From Baia soyae (GTDB lineage Bacteria; Bacillota; Bacilli; Thermoactinomycetales; Thermoactinomycetaceae): DNA of 64,000 nt. The notes beneath the pieces were generated by a model, which was not told where the DNA came from, did not search any database, and was given only the letters and a program-made list of their open reading frames with translations. The stretch lies in assembly GCF_004341445.1 (NCBI RefSeq), contig NZ_SLXV01000002.1, positions 1 through 64,000 of the forward strand, given 5' to 3'. Made by a program: the position numbers and the translations under genes. Shown here piece after piece: positions 9,450 through 17,704 of this stretch. The first letter of the stretch is position 1, and every line of letters begins with the position of its first letter.

Positions 9450-9824
9450 ATGAAACCATCCTCTCTCGAATCAACAGAACAATGCGAAGTAGTCTGTGTT
9501 GATGAGCCGAAAGTGGCACGAATTCAACAAGATTTGCAAGCGGAAGATTTTGAAGGCACTGCACAGCTGTTTAAAGCCTTGGCCGATCCAACGCGACTAA
9601 AAATCGCTTACGCCATCCATCAAGAAGGGGAATTATGTGTTTGTGATGTAGCCGAAATCATTTCATCCTCTATGGCGACCGCTTCCCACCATCTGCGACT
9701 GCTTAAAAAAATGGGGCTTGCGAAGATTCGAAAAGAAGGAAAACTCGTATACTACTCCTTAGACGATGACCATGTAAGCCAATTAATACAACTAGCTTTT
9801 GTCCATCAAAAAGAGGTGAGATAG
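9450..9824 (+). CDS. cadC: ArsR/SmtB-family metal-responsive repressor (CadC)
   Basis: A 124-residue winged-helix repressor that releases DNA when it binds Cd2+/Pb2+/Zn2+. Metal-ligand cysteines of the CadC type are present: an N-terminal pair in EQCEVVCVDEPKV and the ELCVCDVAEI pair in the alpha-3/alpha-R region. The recognition helix ATASHHLRLLKKMGL and the wing RKEGKLVYYSL follow. It overlaps nothing and ends one base before the ATG of the downstream ATPase, so the two are clearly one operon. Autorepression is inferred from the operators on its promoter. Confidence 0.95.
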   Translation: MKPSSLESTEQCEVVCVDEPKVARIQQDLQAEDFEGTAQLFKALADPTRLKIAYAIHQEGELCVCDVAEIISSSMATASHHLRLLKKMGLAKIRKEGKLVYYSLDDDHVSQLIQLAFVHQKEVR

Positions 9825-9825
9825 A

Positions 9826-11973
9826 ATGTCTCAACATGATATGACTCAAACAAAACAGGATGAAACTGTATATCGATTAGATAATCTAACTTGTGGCTCT
9901 TGTGCGGCCAAATTCGAAAAAAATGTAAAATCCCTTCCAAATGTACAGGATTGTCGGGTCAATTTTGGTGCTTCGAAAATGACAGTCTGCGGGAAAGCAA
10001 CGATTTCTGAACTAGAAGAAGCAGGTGCTTTCGATCAAATTAAAGTTCGAGAAGACCAGCAATGGATTGCGGAAACGAAAAAGGTACCTTTTTGGAAGAA
10101 TCGAGAAAATATTCAACTCCTTTTATCTGCGGTGTTGTTACTTCTAGGAGCTATCTCCTCTTCTACTTCTGGAGAAAAGGCGGTCCTAACGATTGCTCTC
10201 TATATTGGCTCCATCGTAATAGGTGGCTGGAGTCTTTTCTTAAGTGGATTGAGAAACCTAGTTCGCCTAGAATTTGATATGAAGGTTTTAATGACGATTG
10301 CGATACTCGGAGCCGCGGCGATCGGCGAGTGGAGTGAAGGCGCAACGGTTGTCATCCTCTTTGCCATAAGCGAATCATTGGAACGGTATTCGATGGAACG
10401 CGCGCGAAAATCGATTCGTTCTTTGATGGAAATCGCACCTAAGCAAGCAACCATTCGGCGGGATGGAAAGGAAATCACTCTCTCAGTCGATGAAATTCAG
10501 GTGGGCGACCTTATGCTTGTAAAACCTGGGCAAAAAATCCCGATGGATGGAAAGATAAATCTTGGTTCTTCCTACATCAATCAGGCACCGATCACGGGTG
10601 AGTCTATTCCAGTTAGCAAAGATGTAGGGGACGATGTCTTCGCCGGAACGATTAACCAAGAAGGCTATTTGGAAATCCAAGTAACCAAACGAGTAAAAGA
10701 CACGACGCTTTCTAAAATTGTGCACCTTGTAGAAGAAGCGCAAGCAGAGCGGGCTCCTGCCCAAGCGTTTGTAGATCGTTTTGCTCGGTACTATACACCG
10801 GCGATCATGCTACTTGCCTTGCTGATCGCCGTCCTCCCCCCACTCTTTATCGGCGGGTGGTCCGAATGGATTTATCGGGCTTTAGCACTACTGGTCGTAG
10901 GTTGTCCTTGTGCTCTCGTGATTTCGACTCCTGTTGCCATCGTCACTGCAATTGGAAATGCGGCTCGTCATGGTGTGCTTATCAAAGGCGGAATCCATTT
11001 AGAAACAGCAGGATCGATTGACACCATCGCCTTTGATAAAACAGGAACTCTGACCAAAGGAACTCCAACTGTTACCCACTTTGAAATGTTATCTGAAGTA
11101 GAATCAAAAGAATCACTTCTCGATATTGCTTATGCTTTAGAAAGAAACTCCCAGCACCCTATTGCAGCCGCGATTTCACGCTATGCACAGGAACAAGGGA
11201 GTCAAACGGAAAAACAAGTAACTGCGTTCACGTCCGTCACAGGCAAAGGAGTCGAGGGTAAGATAGATGAAACACTCTATCGCTTAGGAAAACCTTCTTA
11301 TATAGCAGAATCGCCCACAAACTCCCTTCCAGAATCGATTCAACAAGCAGTCGAAAGGCAGCAAGCAAAAGGGCAAACCGTTATGTTGCTAACAAATGAA
11401 CAGCAAGTACTAGCATTGTTTGCTGTTCAAGATGAGATTCGCTCAAACAGTGCAGATGTGATTCAACAATTGCACCGTGTTGGGATGAAACAAACGGTTA
11501 TGTTAACAGGCGACAATCAAGCAACGGCACAGGTTATTGGTGAGCAACTAGGCATCAGTCAAATCCAATCGGAGCTTTTACCAGAAGATAAGCTTGCTCA
11601 GATTCAAGCGTTGCGGAATCAAGGGGCTAAGGTTGCGATGGTAGGAGACGGGATTAATGATGCGCCTGCGCTTGCAACTGCTAATCTGGGAATTGCGATG
11701 GGGGGAGCTGGTACGGATACAGCCCTCGAGACAGCAGACATCGCTCTCATGGGAGATGATTTGCAGAAGATCCCGTTTACGATTCGGTTAAGTCGTAAAG
11801 CTCTTCGGGTGATTAAGCAGAATATCACGTTTGCATTTGGCTTAAAGTTGTTAGCTTTGTTGTTGATTATTCCGGGGTATTTGACTTTATGGATGGCTGT
11901 GTTTACGGATTTGGGTGGGACTTTGATTGTGACAGCTAATGCGTTGAGGCTTTTGAGGGTTAGAGAAAAGTAA
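9826..11973 (+). CDS. cadA: Cadmium/zinc/cobalt-translocating P1B-type ATPase (CadA)
   Basis: 715 residues. One N-terminal heavy-metal-associated domain with LTCGSCAAKF (about residue 25), then eight predicted membrane helices. TGES (about 260), the metal-transporting VGCPCALV in M6 (about 362), FDKTGTLTKG with the phosphorylated Asp (about 403), the SQHP motif (about 443) and GDGINDAPAL (about 607) are all intact. It exports Cd2+/Zn2+ across the membrane using ATP. It is co-transcribed with the repressor one base upstream. HMA plus CPC and length fit CadA rather than CopA. Confidence 0.96.
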   Translation: MSQHDMTQTKQDETVYRLDNLTCGSCAAKFEKNVKSLPNVQDCRVNFGASKMTVCGKATISELEEAGAFDQIKVREDQQWIAETKKVPFWKNRENIQLLLSAVLLLLGAISSSTSGEKAVLTIALYIGSIVIGGWSLFLSGLRNLVRLEFDMKVLMTIAILGAAAIGEWSEGATVVILFAISESLERYSMERARKSIRSLMEIAPKQATIRRDGKEITLSVDEIQVGDLMLVKPGQKIPMDGKINLGSSYINQAPITGESIPVSKDVGDDVFAGTINQEGYLEIQVTKRVKDTTLSKIVHLVEEAQAERAPAQAFVDRFARYYTPAIMLLALLIAVLPPLFIGGWSEWIYRALALLVVGCPCALVISTPVAIVTAIGNAARHGVLIKGGIHLETAGSIDTIAFDKTGTLTKGTPTVTHFEMLSEVESKESLLDIAYALERNSQHPIAAAISRYAQEQGSQTEKQVTAFTSVTGKGVEGKIDETLYRLGKPSYIAESPTNSLPESIQQAVERQQAKGQTVMLLTNEQQVLALFAVQDEIRSNSADVIQQLHRVGMKQTVMLTGDNQATAQVIGEQLGISQIQSELLPEDKLAQIQALRNQGAKVAMVGDGINDAPALATANLGIAMGGAGTDTALETADIALMGDDLQKIPFTIRLSRKALRVIKQNITFAFGLKLLALLLIIPGYLTLWMAVFTDLGGTLIVTANALRLLRVREK

Positions 11974-12021
11974 GACGCATAGTTAAAGTAAAACCAAAAT
12001 GATGGGCTTATTGAAAAAAGA

Positions 12022-12224
12022 AAGCCCGGGGCATGTATCTGTCTACAGCTCAAATAGTGAGCCAGCGAGGATGTCAAGAACAAGTCCGCTCCGCCCTTCT
12101 CCGCTTCGGGCAAGTGGCAAAACTCGCAAAGAACACTCAGACATTGCCACAAAACGCCCTTGCTTCGAAGGACTGCGCTAAGCAGGCTCACTAACATCAC
12201 TATAGCCAGATACATTGCCCCTAG
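12022..12224. repeat. 203-bp foldback (MITE-like) element, repeat copy A
   Basis: The left arm (12022-12063) begins AAGCCCGGGGCATGTATCTG and ends TAGTGAGCC. The right arm (12185-12224) is its imperfect inverted copy (GGCTCACTA ... CAGATACATTGCCCC). An inner inverted repeat, GTGGCA...TGCCAC, adds structure. No credible ORF lies inside. Fragments sharing the left arm occur near 43662 and 63788. It sits in the 420-base gap between cadA and the GNAT gene. A mobile MITE or a structured RNA are both possible. Confidence 0.6.
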
Positions 12225-12284
12225 CCTATTCCATTTACTCGTTATTCAGCAGGCTTAACGTTATATAGAGCACTACAAAGATCA

Positions 12285-12325
12285 AAAGAAGCTAGTTGTA
12301 AAAAGCTAGCTTCTCCTTCTTTTAT
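12285..12325. terminator. Possible terminator hairpin
   Basis: AGAAGCTAG (12287-12295) pairs with CTAGCTTCT (12306-12314). Pyrimidine-rich sequence follows on the plus strand and TTTTG on the minus strand. It precedes the acetyltransferase gene, so it may insulate it from cadA. Confidence 0.45.
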
Positions 12326-12392
12326 TAATAGAAGCCGCAATATTCGTGATAAAATAAGAAAACGCAGACTGCACAAGAATCGAGGTACATAG

Positions 12393-12944
12393 ATGGAAGC
12401 ATCTTCATTCTTTGAAAGAACGGATCGTCTGATTTTAAGGAGATTTAGTACAGGTGACATAGAACCTTTTCATCTCTATCGTTCGAATCCGGAAGTGGCT
12501 ACTTTTCAGTCGTGGGAAGATTATCAATATCATGAGGCGCAAGTGTTTGTAAATCAACAGATCCAAAATCATCCTAATCAACCGGGGAGTTGGTTTCAGT
12601 TTGCTGTTGCTTTATCTGGTACAAACCAACTAATCGGCGATTGTGCTCTCCACACACCTTTAGTGGAACCTCGGATCGTAGAGATTGGATTTACTCTTTC
12701 TCCAGAGTATCAAGGGAATGGATACGCGACTGAGGCTGTTGGTGCGTTATTACGATATGTATTTCATTCACTAGGAAAACATAAGGTAATCGCCTTCTCC
12801 GATGTTCGAAATAGCAAATCGATTGCTGTTTTAGAACGAGTAGGTATGAGACGTGAAGGTCATTTATTACAAAACTATATGTCAAAAGGACAATGGATTG
12901 ATGAGTATCAGTATTCGATATTGAAGTCTGAGTGGGAGAGATAA
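12393..12944 (+). CDS. GNAT-family N-acetyltransferase (RimJ/RimL-like)
   Basis: A 183-residue single-domain GNAT enzyme. It has the RimJ/L/ribosomal-protein acetyltransferase opening (ERTDRLILRRFSTGDIEPFHLYRSNPEV), motif A IGFTLSPEYQGNGYATEAVGALL for acetyl-CoA binding (about residues 100-122), and the C-terminal NSKSIAVLERVGMRREG. The substrate is unknown; relatives modify protein N-termini or small amines including antibiotics. GAGGT precedes the ATG. It appears to be a single gene with a terminator downstream. Confidence 0.9.
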   Translation: MEASSFFERTDRLILRRFSTGDIEPFHLYRSNPEVATFQSWEDYQYHEAQVFVNQQIQNHPNQPGSWFQFAVALSGTNQLIGDCALHTPLVEPRIVEIGFTLSPEYQGNGYATEAVGALLRYVFHSLGKHKVIAFSDVRNSKSIAVLERVGMRREGHLLQNYMSKGQWIDEYQYSILKSEWER

Positions 12945-12970
12945 GAAAAAGATGAATTGAAGTTACTCAT

Positions 12971-13016
12971 AAAAAAGAATGGATTCGATCACGACAGATC
13001 GATAACCCATTCTTTT
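12971..13016. terminator. Bidirectional terminator between convergent genes
   Basis: AAAAGAATGG and CCCATTCTTTT arms enclose a second pairing, CGATC/GATCG. A and T tracts flank both sides. It serves the GNAT gene (plus) and the TPR regulator (minus). Confidence 0.75.
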
Positions 13017-13065
13017 CATAATCCTCTAATATTTTTTAGATGCTTATATCTTCGCAAAAGAAAAA

Positions 13066-13962
13066 TTATTCCATCGGTGGATCGTTTACAAAATTAGTCA
13101 TAATTTTTCCCCCTTCTTTGCGAACTAATGTTAGAACATCGACGAGAGTATCTGTGTAATTTGTGTATTCCGTTGATCTCAAGTGTTTGGATACACTAGA
13201 CAATAGTAATAGGATGTCACATGCAGACTCATCAAGTGTGGATTTTTGTGCAATTTTCCATGCTTGCTCCAAAACAGGATAAGCTTTTTCATACTGCTCT
13301 CTTCGATAATACAGGTCTCCTAGTGCTGTCAGAGCTTTACATAGTCTGTACTCATCGTCATCCCCTATTTTAACAGCATGTTTTAAATTTGTCTCTGCCA
13401 TCTTCCATTCCCCTTGACGTGAATAAACCTTTCCAAGCTGGGTATATGTTGTAATAGCTAACGATTTACGAGAGATTTTGGACTCTAATTCGTTTGCCTT
13501 TTGATAATAAAGCTTAGCAACCTGTAGCTTACCTATGCCTGCATTGGCTTCTCCTAAAGACGAAAGCAACTCAAAAATTCGATCTATATTTGAGTCAAGC
13601 TTCGCAAAGGTAAGTCCTTCCTTCGCTATCGGAATTGCTTTTTCATACAAGCCCATCTTGTTTAATAATTCCACTCGTATCTGAATCAGGTTTAGTAGTC
13701 CATTAGAAAACCAGACATAATTCCCTCTGTTTTCCCAAGTTTCCTCTACTAGTTGAAGTGCTTCTGCATTTCGATCCAATTTCTCCAGTACAGAGGCTTT
13801 CATAATCGTTAGCATATAGGCTAGATGACTTCGCTCTCCATCTGATTGAAACGATTTAAGCCCAATTTCAATAGCTTTGAGTGAGCTATGAAGCTCATTT
13901 TGTAGATGCAACATCCTACTCATACCGTAGTAACACGATGCTATTATATTCTGTTGCAACAT
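13066..13962 (-). pseudogene. TPR portion of a frameshifted HTH-TPR regulator
   Basis: 298 residues made almost wholly of tetratricopeptide-like helical repeats (e.g. KALTALGDLYYRREQYEKAYPVLEQAW). This is the usual C-terminal part of RRNPP-type (PlcR/NprR/Rgg-like) regulators that bind signalling peptides. Its reading frame opens just upstream at 13995 and reads KEAYSAPNMLQQ, which continues the preceding HTH ORF after a -1 shift. It is therefore either the second half of a broken gene, a product of frameshifting, or a separately started protein (ATG at 13962, without a well-placed ribosome site). Confidence 0.7.
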
Positions 13963-14423
13963 ATTTGGAGCAGAATATGCCTCCTTAGGTAATATTCAAC
14001 TGAATCTTGATATTTTTCACTAGCTTCAGCTTGTTTAGCCTTCGCATAATAACGTAATACCGTTAATTCTGGATTACGTCCATGTAGATGAACTATTTTG
14101 GATTCATACTGCCGAAACATCTCCATCGCTTGGTCGGGATGAATGCGCATCTCTAAGTCAACTAGTTGAAAAAAATCATCTAAATCCACCATTTCCTCCA
14201 ATACTTGTTGAGATTGATATTTTGAAATGTCTATTCCATAAAATCTACAGATCTTTTCAATGGTCTCGTACTTTACTCTCTTATAGCCCTTTTCGATCAG
14301 GTATAAATTAGATGCTGAACAACCTGTCAAGTCATCTACCTCTTCTTGTGTGAACCCCCTCTCCTTTCTTGCCTTTTCAATGGCTTGTCCCAATTCTTCG
14401 GTCACATAAAAAAATAACTCCAA
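13944..14423 (-). pseudogene. HTH portion of the frameshifted HTH-TPR regulator
   Basis: 159 residues. An N-terminal XRE-type helix-turn-helix (about residues 10-65: ARKERGFTQEEVDDLTGCSASNLYLIEKG) is followed by the first TPR-like helices. The frame ends prematurely in RRHILLQICCNRI. The adjacent -1 frame carries the expected continuation over a 49-base common open stretch (13947-13995). TTG start (14421-14423) with AAAGGAG nine bases upstream. Divergent from the small protein and secreted protein genes, which it might control (inference). Confidence 0.7.
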
Positions 14424-14450
14424 AATTTTTCACTCCTTTCTGATTCATTT

Positions 14451-14547
14451 TGCCGATTTCCAATGGATTTTATAGTTAGAAGAGTATGGATGAACTGGAA
14501 TGAAGCACTCGGAAAGTTATTCTAGATTTTTTTATATGTAATCGGCA
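14451..14547. promoter_or_regulatory. Inverted TGCCGATT sites in the divergent intergenic region
   Basis: TGCCGATT (14451-14458) and its exact inverse AATCGGCA (14540-14547) lie about 80 bases apart between the HTH-TPR regulator and the divergent genes. They could be half sites for that regulator; otherwise the 275-base gap is A+T rich and I see no clear promoter. Confidence 0.25.
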
Positions 14548-14698
14548 TTTAAATAAAAATATTCCAAATTTTATACTCTTTGATTGTACCATAGTAAGAT
14601 AAAGTTGCAAAAACAAACTTATTGGAATCAACGGATAAGTACTTTTATTCAATCCATAAAATTTTCTGAACAAAAAGTTGTAAAGGTAGGGATTAGCC

Positions 14699-15067
14699 AT
14701 GTTAGAGTTTCGAGTTACAGGCTCAAAAGAACAAATTCGATCCTTTATGTACGAGTTTTATCGCAATCCAAGCATTAAAGTACTGGAGCAAGAAACTGGA
14801 TACAAAATCAAAGATGGGGAAGTTCAACCGAGTGTAAAGTGTTCCATCCATCACCTTCCCGAACGACGAATGAATCTGATCCAGATTATTACCACTGGTG
14901 GAGAGAAAATTGAATTTAAATTATTTGATATGGTACAAGCCAGAATTAGTGAAGGCGTAAAAGTATTTGCAGGAAGATCCGTTGACATATTCAGTGTAAT
15001 TAAAGAAGAAAAAGAAGCCTTCGAGTTGTGGAAGAGGCTAAAAAAAACCTTTGATGAACAAAGTTAG
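14699..15067 (+). CDS. Small protein of unknown function (122 aa)
   Basis: Not confidently recognised. The start MLEFRVTGSKEQIRSFMYEF looks like small Bacillus proteins of the DUF3970/YvzF type (an alpha-beta unit beginning xVTGSxEQI), and the C-terminus is a charged helix (IKEEKEAFELWKRLKKTF). No signal peptide or membrane segment. AAAGGTAGGG lies at good distance from the ATG. It is divergent from the HTH-TPR regulator and about 100 bases upstream of the secreted protein gene in the same direction. Confidence 0.7.
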   Translation: MLEFRVTGSKEQIRSFMYEFYRNPSIKVLEQETGYKIKDGEVQPSVKCSIHHLPERRMNLIQIITTGGEKIEFKLFDMVQARISEGVKVFAGRSVDIFSVIKEEKEAFELWKRLKKTFDEQS

Positions 15068-15174
15068 CATCTACAAGTGAAAGGAGGGATTCACATATAG
15101 GGACAAATCAAACTAACTACTGCAGGATATCTTTGGAGAGAAGACAAATTTATACATGAGAGAAGGCGTTCTCG

Positions 15175-15780
15175 TTGAAAAAATCAAATAAAATGATTAT
15201 TTCATTTGCGTGTACGGTTGCTCTGCTTCTACCGTTTGTACCAGCTCATGCACAAACTGACACCACTCCTACAAGAAAGCCACCAAGTGGTAATTTTTGT
15301 GGACCGGATGATAAGAATCCTAACGGAAATCAAGGGAGAGACATTAAATATTTTAAACCAGAAAAGGAAATCTCTTCTCCTCCATCCCGTTTCTTGACTC
15401 CCAATCTATTTGACAAGTACACATTCCAACGTGAAGCCCGTGCATGTTGGGTTCCGACTACTATTGAATCCTATTACAATTCTTTAAGCGTACCTGTAAA
15501 CTACAAGTTTACAAGTAAAGCCACTAGGTCAACCACCTTTGATGTAGGCGTAAGCGCTAATTTCCATGAAGCATTCTCTGCATCTATGGGATACTCTGCT
15601 CAAAATACAGTAGAAAAAAGCTCTGAATTTTCCGTATCTGTCAAGCCTCATACTGGTGTGAAGCTTGAAGCATCTCCATCCGTTATGGTCATCACAGGAA
15701 AATGGTCTTACTTAACAGGTAGCCAGCAAGTTCAAGCCTATTATCCAACTCATATTACATGGCTAACATCTCGTAAGTGA
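15175..15780 (+). CDS. Secreted beta-rich protein of unknown function
   Basis: 201 residues with a clear Sec signal peptide (MKKSNKMIISFACTVALLL, cleavage after AHA at about residue 26). The mature part has two Cys (GNFCG, ARACW). From about residue 115 on there is a run of alternating polar/hydrophobic residues (FDVGVSANFHEAFSASMGYS, EFSVSVKPHTGVKLEASPSV). Amphipathic beta hairpins like these occur in aerolysin/ETX-MTX2-type and related secreted proteins, but I do not claim that family. TTG start with AGAAGG upstream. A terminator follows the gene. Confidence 0.8.
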   Translation: MKKSNKMIISFACTVALLLPFVPAHAQTDTTPTRKPPSGNFCGPDDKNPNGNQGRDIKYFKPEKEISSPPSRFLTPNLFDKYTFQREARACWVPTTIESYYNSLSVPVNYKFTSKATRSTTFDVGVSANFHEAFSASMGYSAQNTVEKSSEFSVSVKPHTGVKLEASPSVMVITGKWSYLTGSQQVQAYYPTHITWLTSRK

Positions 15781-15808
15781 TGTCGAATGTCAGTTTAAAT
15801 CAATGATG

Positions 15809-15832
15809 CCCCTCTCTCAGAGGGGACTTTTA
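15809..15832 (+). terminator. Terminator after the secreted protein gene
   Basis: CCCCTCT-CTC-AGAGGGG (15809-15825) followed by ACTTTTATT. It separates the secreted protein from the lipoprotein gene and may reduce rather than abolish read-through. Confidence 0.75.
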
Positions 15833-15850
15833 TTATGGAGAGTGGTCGAA

Positions 15851-16675
15851 ATGAAAAAGGTGCAATATTTGTTACTCATTTTATTGTTGTGGAGTAGTGG
15901 TGGATGTAACCCCGAAGCAAAAGTAGATACTCAACAGAAAAACATATTCCAAGTTACAAAGAACGAAAGTAGTTATGAATCGTTCTGGAAAGTAGGGAAT
16001 GAAAACAAATTTATTATGAATCTAGCAATAAACCATTCAGCTGACATGAACATACAAAAAGAAGACTTTAAGTCCATTGAACTTCTACCGGCAACCAATA
16101 TCGTAAAAGTTGAAGGTTTCAACATGGAAAAAAATACTCCGTTACCCGATCTGCAACAAAAAGGTTTCTTCATCTATGCAATTACCCAAGCAACAGGCAA
16201 GCACACGTTTCATAAGATAGTTTTCCATTCAAAAGACGGGAACAAAAAAGAATTGGACATTGGGAATCTTACGATCAATGTACACGACGGCATCTATTCA
16301 GGAATACAGCCTTTAACTAAAGGGGCAGGTGTTTTCTCCAAAACCAGACCCTTGATCCTAAATGCTAGTAATGAGAATGATTACCCAGTAAAAGTAACAG
16401 GTGTTTTAATTAACAACCCCAACATAAAATTTACGGATAGCGATATCAAGGTGACACTCAATGGAAAAGAGCAACTTTTTTCGAAAGGTGGCTATATACT
16501 CAAGCCTAAAGAACAATTGCCCATCCAGATTAATTGGGAAGTCGTGCCTCCTCCTAATCAGATACTCAATATCGATGTAAGGCCACTCATCGTTAGCGAA
16601 TACAAAGGAAAAGTGGAATATGCAGATATCCCTAACATGGTTTTTCGGAACGACTTTTCAGAGGATAAACCATAA
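15851..16675 (+). CDS. Putative lipoprotein of unknown function
   Basis: About 274 residues. An N-terminal hydrophobic stretch VQYLLLILLLWSSGGC gives a slightly unusual lipobox (SGG-C instead of L-A/S-G/A-C). The remainder looks like two extracytoplasmic beta domains, with ATGKHTFHKIVFHSKDG and a repeat-like NGKEQLFSKGGYILKPKEQL. The start at 15851 is preferred over 15803 because the latter precedes the signal sequence by 16 residues and lies inside the terminator. It follows the secreted protein gene and may share its regulation. Confidence 0.7.
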   Translation: MKKVQYLLLILLLWSSGGCNPEAKVDTQQKNIFQVTKNESSYESFWKVGNENKFIMNLAINHSADMNIQKEDFKSIELLPATNIVKVEGFNMEKNTPLPDLQQKGFFIYAITQATGKHTFHKIVFHSKDGNKKELDIGNLTINVHDGIYSGIQPLTKGAGVFSKTRPLILNASNENDYPVKVTGVLINNPNIKFTDSDIKVTLNGKEQLFSKGGYILKPKEQLPIQINWEVVPPPNQILNIDVRPLIVSEYKGKVEYADIPNMVFRNDFSEDKP

Positions 16676-16683
16676 AAAAGAAT

Positions 16684-17502
16684 TCACACCTTCCTAGCCA
16701 TCACCCTATTCATAGCATGCTTATGAGGAACACCTGACGAATCGCAATCAATGATGTCCTCGGAACTATCCTCTATCAACCAATCATGATAGTGCGATAA
16801 TAGTTCTCCCGACTTCCAATCATGTGCATTAGGTTCGTTTTCGGGTGGAGGTGGAATGAAGGGCTTTTGTACGAATACGTTGAAGAAATGCATTCCGTCT
16901 GGGTTGGTATAGTCTTTATAGTTTTGAAATAGCTCTTTCCGATATTCAGGATTTACGTAATGGAGCACTCCACTTGAGAAGAAGATATCGAAGTGGGTGT
17001 TTAGTCGAAAGTCTAGTAGATCGGCTTTAAACACATTTACTTCTACTCCCACGTGATCGGCTAGTCTCTTCGTTTTTTCAATTCCGGCATCTGATATATC
17101 AAATGCAGTTACATCGTAGCCATTTCTAGCAAAAAAGACTGCATTTCTCCCCTCCCCACATCCGATATCTAATAGTTTCATCTTTCGAATAGGTGGTATA
17201 TATTCGAGAACCTTATAGCAATCTGAATGGGGCTGGAATCCCCAGTAGTAATCCTGCGTAGCGTATGCTTTTTCGTATATGGTAATTTGTTTATCATGGG
17301 AAACGTAGCCTAATAATTTATCTATGCTTACTTCCAGTATCTTCGATATCTCAGGAAGTAATGTAATATCTGGCATTGCTTGTTCATTCTCCCATTTGGA
17401 GATCGCCTGATGGGTAATTCCTAATGAATGAGCAAGCTTTTCTTGTGTAAACCCTTTTTCTTTTCGATAGCGATAAATGTTTTTGGCAACCTGACTCATC
17501 AT
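16684..17502 (-). CDS. XRE-type DNA-binding domain fused to a SAM methyltransferase
   Basis: 272 residues in two parts. Residues 1-65 are an XRE helix-turn-helix (KGFTQEKLAHSLGITHQAISKWENEQAMP), followed by a short linker. From about residue 100 there is a class I SAM-dependent methyltransferase domain with motif I LLDIGCGEGRNAVFFARNG, motif II VTAFDISDAGI and FFSSGVLHYV. The methyltransferase part resembles TehB-like enzymes of tellurite or small-molecule methylation. It may be a regulator that senses SAM or a metabolite, or an enzyme with a DNA-binding domain. Divergent from rqcH; AGGAG lies ten bases before the ATG. Confidence 0.85.
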   Translation of the reverse strand: MMSQVAKNIYRYRKEKGFTQEKLAHSLGITHQAISKWENEQAMPDITLLPEISKILEVSIDKLLGYVSHDKQITIYEKAYATQDYYWGFQPHSDCYKVLEYIPPIRKMKLLDIGCGEGRNAVFFARNGYDVTAFDISDAGIEKTKRLADHVGVEVNVFKADLLDFRLNTHFDIFFSSGVLHYVNPEYRKELFQNYKDYTNPDGMHFFNVFVQKPFIPPPPENEPNAHDWKSGELLSHYHDWLIEDSSEDIIDCDSSGVPHKHAMNRVMARKV

Positions 17503-17704
17503 GATCGATCAACTCCTATATCGCTATTCTAATTTGATTGGGTAGAAGCAAACAATAACTTATCAATTGACTTTTTTCTTTCTGCAACAGGTAGTTGAAT
17601 TCAGGTACAATAAGGAATACCACTATAAACTGAAAACTAGGCGTATTGATTAACCAAATGGCTAATCAATAGTCTTGATCTAGATAAAAGGACTGAACCT
17701 ACTT

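Noticed and set aside
11999-12181. 60-codon plus-strand ORF inside the foldback repeat
   Set aside because: It spans the palindromic arms, has no ribosome binding site and shows repeat-derived composition. Not believable as a gene.
15803-15850. Earlier start for the lipoprotein gene
   Set aside because: It would begin inside a terminator hairpin and put 16 residues ahead of the signal peptide.
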